Shown: in pieces, positions 57,131 to 64,000 of the stretch
Numbering within the stretch: position 1 is the first letter of the stretch
How the letters are laid out: every line of letters begins with the position of its first letter
From: Helicoverpa zea
Taxonomy: Eukaryota > Arthropoda > Insecta > Lepidoptera > Noctuidae
Reading direction: 5' to 3'
DNA length: 64,000 bases
Assembly: GCF_022581195.2 (NCBI RefSeq)
Contig: NC_061474.1
Span: 6,510,001 to 6,574,000 of the forward strand
Made by a program: the position numbers and the translations under genes
Notes under the pieces: model-generated
What the model saw: only the letters and a program-made list of their open reading frames with translations
Told to the model about the DNA's origin: nothing
Database searches by the model: none

Positions 57131-60100
57131 AAGTTTTTAAATATGCAAGTAGCATACAAAAAAACCAAGAGCAAGGTAACAAGAGCTATGGCATATATTT
57201 GAACGAAAATTACTCTTAAAAAGATTATTTTTTTTTAATTTCTCTTTTGCAAAAACATGTCTACCTGTGTTAAAACCCTTCACCTATTTTTAGATACAAT
57301 ATCAAACTTTTCTAATACTCGTAGTTGACTTTATAGATTGTCTTGGATGATTTATGTGTATTGAAACGTCAACTCGGAACCTAACCCGTATCATCTCGAA
57401 AATCAAGGATTTAATACGAATATAGGCATTTTATTCAGAAAATATTAAATACCATTATACGTACGGTAGACTGCACATCAGTGGTAACTGTCATGCATCT
57501 TAACGCAATAGTAACAAGTACGATTTTCCTATAAAACTGTTACCACTGACCTGAAGTTGACTGTACTTGTTTCTTTTCTATTAGTTAGGTTTCATACATG
57601 TCAATTATAATTATAAGTCGAAAACACATTTTTATATGGTAACGGACCTATAATATGGTGGTTCCTAATTTAGGTTAAAATATGTTAAAATAATTCATTG
57701 TCATACACAAAGGGAACCTTTCAAGGGCCTGGGTCGAGTTCCAGTCTTACAAGATGTAGTATACTATGTAAATATTTTACGTAGAGTGACTGCCATATGA
57801 CGTACACCATTTGACTATTGTGTATATATAAGGTTGTACTAGTAGTCATTGTAATATTTATTTTAAGACCAACCTCTAAACTAGCCATACATTTCTTTTA
57901 TAATCATAATTAAAATGTAACAGGCAAATCACTATATCATAAAACTATCAAAATTGCTGCTCCCTAAGAATGAGTGCAAAAATAGATTTACGCATATTTT
58001 TTTATCCTACAATGAGAAAAGAATGTTTTCTATTGACAGAACTCGTATTTTAAACTTGTGTACAGAGGTTACTTGTAATTATGCAGCAGGACCTGGTACA
58101 CAAGTAACTGTTTATATTTCTGATTTTCAACTTTACATCAATAAATTAACATTTGCTTTCAACCTTCATTTTCCCTACTGTTAATTTAACCCTATAATTC
58201 TGTAGCTTAATACGCGAATACTTTGCTCGTAACTTTTGCCAAATTTTGTAAGTACACTTTAATGAAACATTCCCTTTTAAGCCGAAATAGGGGTCTGACA
58301 GCCTTTACCGTATCTACTTATTATAAGACCGACCCTTTGGTACGTAAAAAGATAGTTTATAGTCACTGAAAATTGCTGAAATTAAAATTTTTAGAGTGAA
58401 TTTTAAAAGCTGAATATTAAGCCTGATTTACTGGGCAATATATTTTTTGTTGAGGAAGTGAAAAGGCTAATAGAATAAGAGCACTTTAATCTAAAATGTG
58501 TCGAGTAAAAATTTCGGTAAGCTACGTAGCACCGCCTATTCACAATATTTTTATCAGCATGCTGCTAGGTAAATGCTAATCTCTCAAATCTAATATCACG
58601 AACATGTATGAAACAATAAATACGGTTCATAAACTTTTTAATTAAGTACAAAAACTATAGAGCATTTTAGTTTTTTCATACCATTTCTTAGTATAGACTG
58701 AGAAACCTCTCTATCAACTAAATATTAATAAATTGCCATATGTAAATGACTATCTGTACTCTATATTTTTAATCAGTAACAGATAAAAGATAATTAAACT
58801 TAATGGAATGCAAGTAATATTGCTACTCCATTTATTAATCAAATATATTTATGTCTGCTTTCTCAGTAGTAAATTATTTAATAATAGCTGTATCTAAAAT
58901 TAATCTTTAATTCAAAACATTAGAACAAAGTTGTTTGGATCGTTTATTATTATACAACGGATATCCCTTTCTATTAATAAAATGTAGATATTTCTAAGAA
59001 AAAGTATTAATTTATATTGATTGTTTGTGTTATTTATATCCGGGTTATCTTCCAACTAGGTAAACCTTAAAACGTCGAGATTTGAAGATATTTAATCAAT
59101 ATCAATCCTAATCTTTACATATAAATTAAAACAGGAATAAATAGGGAAAAGTAGTTTTATAGAACACTGAGAAATTCTGTCCTCTAGAAAAGATTATAAA
59201 TATCAGTATCTTTTTGTACTAAGATTGGTATATCTCTAAATCCCGACGAGTTAGAGTAACTTCGTACTCTAGTTTTCGATTCAGTGTCAAATAATGTAAG
59301 TATTACACTTTGATGACAAAAAAAGGAAACAAAGTATTGAAATTATTCATAACCATCGATTCATACAGTAATTTCAGTATAGAATTACACTACAATTTTA
59401 CAGCAAAGACATGAGCCACGGTTATTGACCTCAACACACACATACAAACACAAAACATTACGTCAAAGTGCCATTAAGAACGTGCTCATTTGAAAAAATA
59501 AATCACAACAGCACTGATAACAACAAATTAGTACAACCATTAGACAGATAGTAACAACTAAATGTACTGAATGCGATCTATTTGTGTACTAATGCAGAGA
59601 ATTATCGAAGAAATTAACCTAATAAATAGTAACAAAACTCTTGATGTTAGGTCTAATGTAAGCTAATCTATATTTTAGAAACGTTCTCGTTAAAGCGGCT
59701 CGTACCTATTTTGAACACACATTTTCAGGCATTTTATACCTATGCAAAATATAATATGCATCTTGTGCACAAGTTCTAAACAATGGAAATTTTGTTGTGG
59801 GTCAACGGCTCATTCTCAAAAATAATATACATATGTAGTCTTTTTGGATTACGATAGTCGTGCCAAAATACATTTTAACGTACATATTAAGTAGGTAAAC
59901 CTATTCTTGAAAACAGACCATATTAATTTAACAAGTGAAACTTGCAAAATGAAAAATAACAATTCTAGAACTTGGAAAAAAGCTATAAAATATCTAACTT
60001 ATTTATATCTCTGAATATTTCGATTTCGTAAATTGAAACGATTCCCACGGTACCATTAAAAAAATCCGAACCAACATGATAAAAAATCGCAAACCAAAAA

Positions 60101-61343
60101 TATCTCAGTTTTTTTCTAAAACATACAATATCTGTCGTATATTTTGTAAAACATTTTCTCTAATTAGATCCCTGGGTGACAAATTGGGTGCTTCATTACA
60201 TAGCCACAGACGGTACCCGAGAGTAATGGCGTAAATAAATGATAATTTTTGACCGTCAAACGTAATGTCTATGTAACCGACTATTAATATAGGCGTTCTA
60301 CAAATGTTGTTTATTTTCAGCTTAGTGTCTCATACACTAAGATGACATTTTGCAGTTACAACTTTATGACATTGATTGTACTGGCTGAAAACGCGTTAGT
60401 ACTAAATCTCAATCTGAGAAAAAGCATATCCATTTTCATGACAAAAATTTCAGATTTCAGACCCGAAAAAACAACATTATATTGCATCAATACAGCTACA
60501 AAAAACGTATGAAAACTATTACCTAAAACCTTCCTAATGTCACCTAACCTAACCGAAATTCATAATTCAAAATGTTCCCACACACTAGAACTAAAAGTTA
60601 AACAAAAACATTGCTGCGGCTATCTCGGTTTGCCAAACATGTTTACTTCAGAACCAATATTAATATTTAACTTAGAATGTCAGTCCGAAACTTTTTAAAC
60701 GAGTTAAAATGCCTCTTGGGTTTATAAAACTGCTTTACTCTATCTCCCGGGAGATTTTTCAGAAATATTTAACTTAATCTTCTCAGACATTTTTTCCTAA
60801 ATGTTTCTTCTAGTTTTTTCCAAAATAAAAAGAGGCCTTTAATACTGTTTTGCATTATTAACGTTGGGATTTTGTTTAAAGAAGTTTTTATGCTTTTCTT
60901 TTTTGTGACTGGCTGCTGCTAATGTTCAAAAATTCCAAGTTCGAATACAATGTTAATTTAAAAATAAAAGTGTGTTCAAATTCCGAATGTGATAATGATT
61001 AATGATACGTTCTGTGTAAACAATAGAATGACCTTTATGACTCACTAAAATAATCATACTTAGTTCCGTATTGTAGAAACTGACTAAAATAGTATTAGTT
61101 AGATTTAACCAATCAAATGGCTTCAAAGTGTGTGCATCACAAGGACCTACTGATGCTGAAATATTGATCTAGATACCGCACCTAAGACTATGGAAAACAA
61201 TGATCAAGTATTTTTTATAGCTTATGGTGATTTAAAACATAATTGATCTATAAAGTGTCCATAGACTTTGTATGGTACTTATGTCTATGCTAAAACAAGA
61301 AATCGGTAAAACAAAAGCAAAATTATAGTCTCACGGTCATTAA
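57131..61343. other. Long AT-rich stretch without genes
   Basis: More than 4 kb with no recognisable exon, RNA gene or repeat family. Frames such as 57954-58184 lack motifs and splice context. Confidence 0.4.
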
Positions 61344-61751
61344 TGCCCGTTTTCACCAACGAATACCTAAATTTAGGGAGCATTTACGGAACACTTAATA
61401 AGAATTTCATTTTCACCAAAGCCTAGGTGTCAATTATAACCTTAAAATTTCACTTAAACTTGGGGGCTCGATTGATGCCTGCTTAAACAACCCCTATCAT
61501 TATCATGACAGAATACAAACATATTTTGAACCGTTTCTGGCGATGGATAGTGAAATGAAACGTAAACTTTTAGAAAGTTTAGAAGCTGTGGAGGTTGTGG
61601 ATATGTAAAATAATAATCATTAGAAGACCACGTACCTATCTTACGTGAAAGAGCAGATGACTGAGAAATAAGTACGATGCTCATGACTTTTTTATAAGAT
61701 TATAGGTTATCACTTGCTATGAATGCACTTGCTAGGTCAACTATAGGCCTA

Positions 61752-61891
61752 TTCAGACCTAAGGGGTATTCGCTACCGTCTACGGCAGAGAAAACCCTGT
61801 GGGTATGCGGTAATATGACTGTTCAGACCTAAGCGGTATTCGCTACCACCTGCGACAGAGAAAACCCAGTATGTATGCGATAATATTACTG
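61752..61891. repeat. Tandem duplication, 70-bp unit
   Basis: TTCAGACCTAAGGGGTATTC at 61752 and TTCAGACCTAAGCGGTATTC at 61822 start two consecutive units that both include GGCAGAGAAAACCC- or GACAGAGAAAACCC-type text. Confidence 0.85.
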
Positions 61892-62137
61892 TTGATGTTC
61901 GGGATGTATGCCGCTGCTCTCGCGCGGTATGTACTTCTATCGCTCAGGTCGCTCTAGCCGCGGTATAGTTATCGGCACGGATATTGAGCCCTGACCTTCA
62001 CCTGCGCAGAAGCCATTTATTGCCTTATGTGTACAGTGTGCAAAGAAGTAGGCTAACATTGAAAATAATAAATTATGTAAATTAAAACAAAGATAGTAAA
62101 CAAATATTTTAATATTAGTCCTCATATGATGTACCAA

Positions 62138-62226
62138 ACATTATCATCATCCACCTGCACCAATTCAATTTGGGGTGGGCTGGGCGCAGCATGTTTTTAC
62201 ACGTCTTTCCAATTTCTCGCACCACC
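62138..62226 (-). mobile_element. LINE 3' end trace
   Basis: ATCATCATCCACCTGCACCA, then CAATTTGGGGTGGGCTGGGC and GCAGCATGTTTTTACACG, is a reverse-strand RTE-type tail (CATCAT run, GCGCAGC). Short and decayed. Confidence 0.45.
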
Positions 62227-63020
62227 TGAAACTAAATAAATATAAATAAATCTATAATTTTAACCCCATACTTAAATCCATCAACTCATGGAGAACAAAA
62301 ATACAATGAAGCCCACAGTAAAACAAGGAACACAGTTGAACGGCAATATCTTAATACACTATATTATTATACACAGATATTATTCACATATACCTGTAAA
62401 CGGTTCCTATCGCATTAAAACTATTTGTGACTGGATCCGAGCTTTGTTTTTGGCTTCGTTCGTGGTCCCATCCGTTTTTTGTTTATTATTGCGTCGCTAT
62501 GAGACGTCAGAAATTTCACTAGCTTGTCTTTTTCTTCTGTAAGAAAGGTTTATCCTCGTTTTCTCTTCTCTGCTAAAATAAACTTATCTATTCAACAATA
62601 ATAAACCCAAAATTAACCTCACTCTATGTACACATACACATCAGTCAATTTGACAAACGCGCGAATGACATAGGTAAAAATTCACCTATAGAAAACCTCT
62701 TTACTGTTTTATTGCATAAAACATAGCGTAATGTAGTTTAAGTTAAATTAAAATAACACCACAAGAAAAAAAACTCACAGGCTTTAGTAATATATACTCG
62801 ATAGACGTTTATTTCTTAAGAAGTACAGAAAAATCATTTTATCGATAAAATATCGACTTTGCATTATCATTTGTAGAACTAGTAATCTGTCACTTACTTA
62901 AGGGATCCATGTACAAGTGTGGTGAAAATGAATTTAGGAAGGTGTCAAATTGGGAGGGGTCCTTATTAAATGTAGCATTTAGATAGGGAAACGGTAAGAG
63001 GTTGTTGGTGAAAACGGGCG

Positions 63021-63353
63021 TAAGAGATTGGGTAATAAAAAGTTTACAGTTTTTACGTATGTTATGAGAAACTAATATAATTAATCAAAAGAATCATAAT
63101 TACTAAATTCAAAACATTTTTTGCTAGTTACATAATTATTTCTTAAATAACAAAACAAATTTTTATGGCTGAGTATTATAATTAATTGTCAATTTTTGTA
63201 AACTTCCTACTCGAGTTGTTTTAAACTGTTTTTCCAACAACTAGGTTTTTCCCACGGCATAGTAAATTACTCTCAACTCGGATTTTTATTTGGCATACTA
63301 TCTGGTTTTCTCAAAAATTGTGCTAACACAGGTCATCCACATTTTACCAAAGT
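63021..63353. other. No gene seen
   Basis: AT-rich; nothing recognisable. Confidence 0.4.
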
Positions 63354-63546
63354 CATCATCTGCCGAGCCTTTCCCAAACATGTTGGTGTCGGCTTTCAGT
63401 ATAACCGGATGCAGCTGGCAGCCAGTGTTTTACATGAAGCGACTGTCTATCTGATCTTCTCAACCCAGTTAACTGGGCAACCCAATACCCTTAGGTAAGA
63501 CTGGTTGTCAGACTTACTGGCTCCTGACTACCCGTAATGACTGCTA
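63354..63546 (-). mobile_element. SINE-A, 3' fragment
   Basis: TCATCATCTGCCGAGCCTTT, GTGTCGGCTTTCAGTATAAC, AACTGGGCAACCCAATACCC and CTGACTACCCGTAATGACTG follow SINE-A order; the tRNA-like head is absent. Confidence 0.65.
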
Positions 63547-63870
63547 AAGACAACTTAGGTGAAAATGGTGTTCAGTTTTAAAACACCCTTGAAAATCAAA
63601 ATTGATTCTGTCATCTGCAAATTCTTATTGACTTAATGACACTGAAAATGAACTTATATTTCAATAGCATTGAAACACAGAATAATATCTCAATAAGAAA
63701 GCGTTATTTACTCCTAAGAATGTTTGCAAGTCTTCTTTGATAGAACCTTTGGGGAACGTCCAACAATTCTGGATACCCAATCCGGAATCTTGTGCTATTT
63801 GTTTGCGATTCTTTATGAAAATATCGCAATCATACCTTTATTTCCCTCACCTTTTTATATATTTTTTTGT
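63547..63870. other. No gene seen
   Basis: AT-rich; the frame starting at 63724 runs into the repeat below and is not called. Confidence 0.4.
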
Positions 63871-63935
63871 CTTGAGGAAACCTGGACTATAAATCTGAAA
63901 TCACCAACCCGCATTAAGCAAGCAAGCAATCGCAA
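63871..63935 (+). mobile_element. LINE 3' region fragment
   Basis: CTTGAGGAAACCTGGACTAT and AAATCACCAACCCGCATTAA with GCAAGC match the start of the tail at 19853-19988; the GCCCAGCAGTGGGA end is missing. Confidence 0.55.
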
Positions 63936-64000
63936 TTATTTTTCATCAGTTCTATTTATTTTGAAAAAAGATCAACTTAAAGTCAGTTGAACTATTTAAC

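Larger units (their letters stand above)
61344..63020. mobile_element. PIF/Harbinger-like non-autonomous element (inferred), 1.7 kb
   Basis: GCCCGTTTTCACCAAC at 61345-61360 and GTTGGTGAAAACGGGC at 63004-63019 are exact inverted ends. TAA flanks each side (61341-61343 and 63021-63023), the 3-bp duplication typical of PIF/Harbinger. Subterminal TTTCATTTTCACCAAAGCCT and GGTGAAAATGAATTTAGGAA also mirror each other. No transposase frame is visible. It contains a tandem duplication (61752-61891) and a LINE trace (62138-62226). Confidence 0.55.

Noticed and set aside
1..64000. CRISPR arrays, rRNA genes, known microRNAs
   Set aside because: Looked for regular short spaced repeats, rRNA-like GC-rich conserved text and a few well-known microRNA sequences; none were seen.

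Overview
The window looks like AT-rich nuclear DNA of a moth or butterfly, most likely a noctuid. The reasons are eukaryotic split genes with consensus splice sites, several tRNA-derived SINEs that resemble the HaSE-type SINEs I know from Helicoverpa relatives, many RTE-type LINE 3' ends of the kind common in Lepidoptera, and Helitron-like and MITE debris. No bacterial-type operon, rRNA gene, CRISPR array or convincing stand-alone tRNA gene was seen.

Host genes are confined to the first 4.2 kb. Two tandem, same-strand genes (1-1335, 5'-partial; 2433-4167, apparently complete) encode related small acidic six-cysteine proteins. The second has its own signal-peptide exon. Cysteine spacing and intron phases match between them, so they are a local duplication. 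The fold is Kazal-like at best; it is not a textbook Kazal domain.

From 4.2 to 64 kb I find no complete host gene. Two isolated exon-like stretches (24555-24673 plus strand; 34961-35118 minus strand) could belong to genes I cannot assemble. The rest is intergenic or intronic DNA filled with transposable-element copies. These include a 5'-truncated RTE LINE with an uninterrupted 425-codon reverse-transcriptase frame (27484-28803, minus) and many 3'-end LINE relics. Three tRNA-derived SINE families are present, four copies of which have exact target-site duplications. There are also foldback and MITE-like elements (notably 6418-6841, 12745-12848, 31425-31601, 35234-35600, 53723-53948), a PIF/Harbinger-like element (61344-63020) and several tandem duplications.

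The most unusual items are two very long, nearly perfect hairpins (arms of 133 and 96 bp) at the downstream side of related terminal-motif repeats, a SINE subfamily with a duplicated A-box end seen in two copies, and nested insertions inside the introns of the cysteine-rich genes. All calls are by eye; family names rest on recalled consensus patterns, not on a search.
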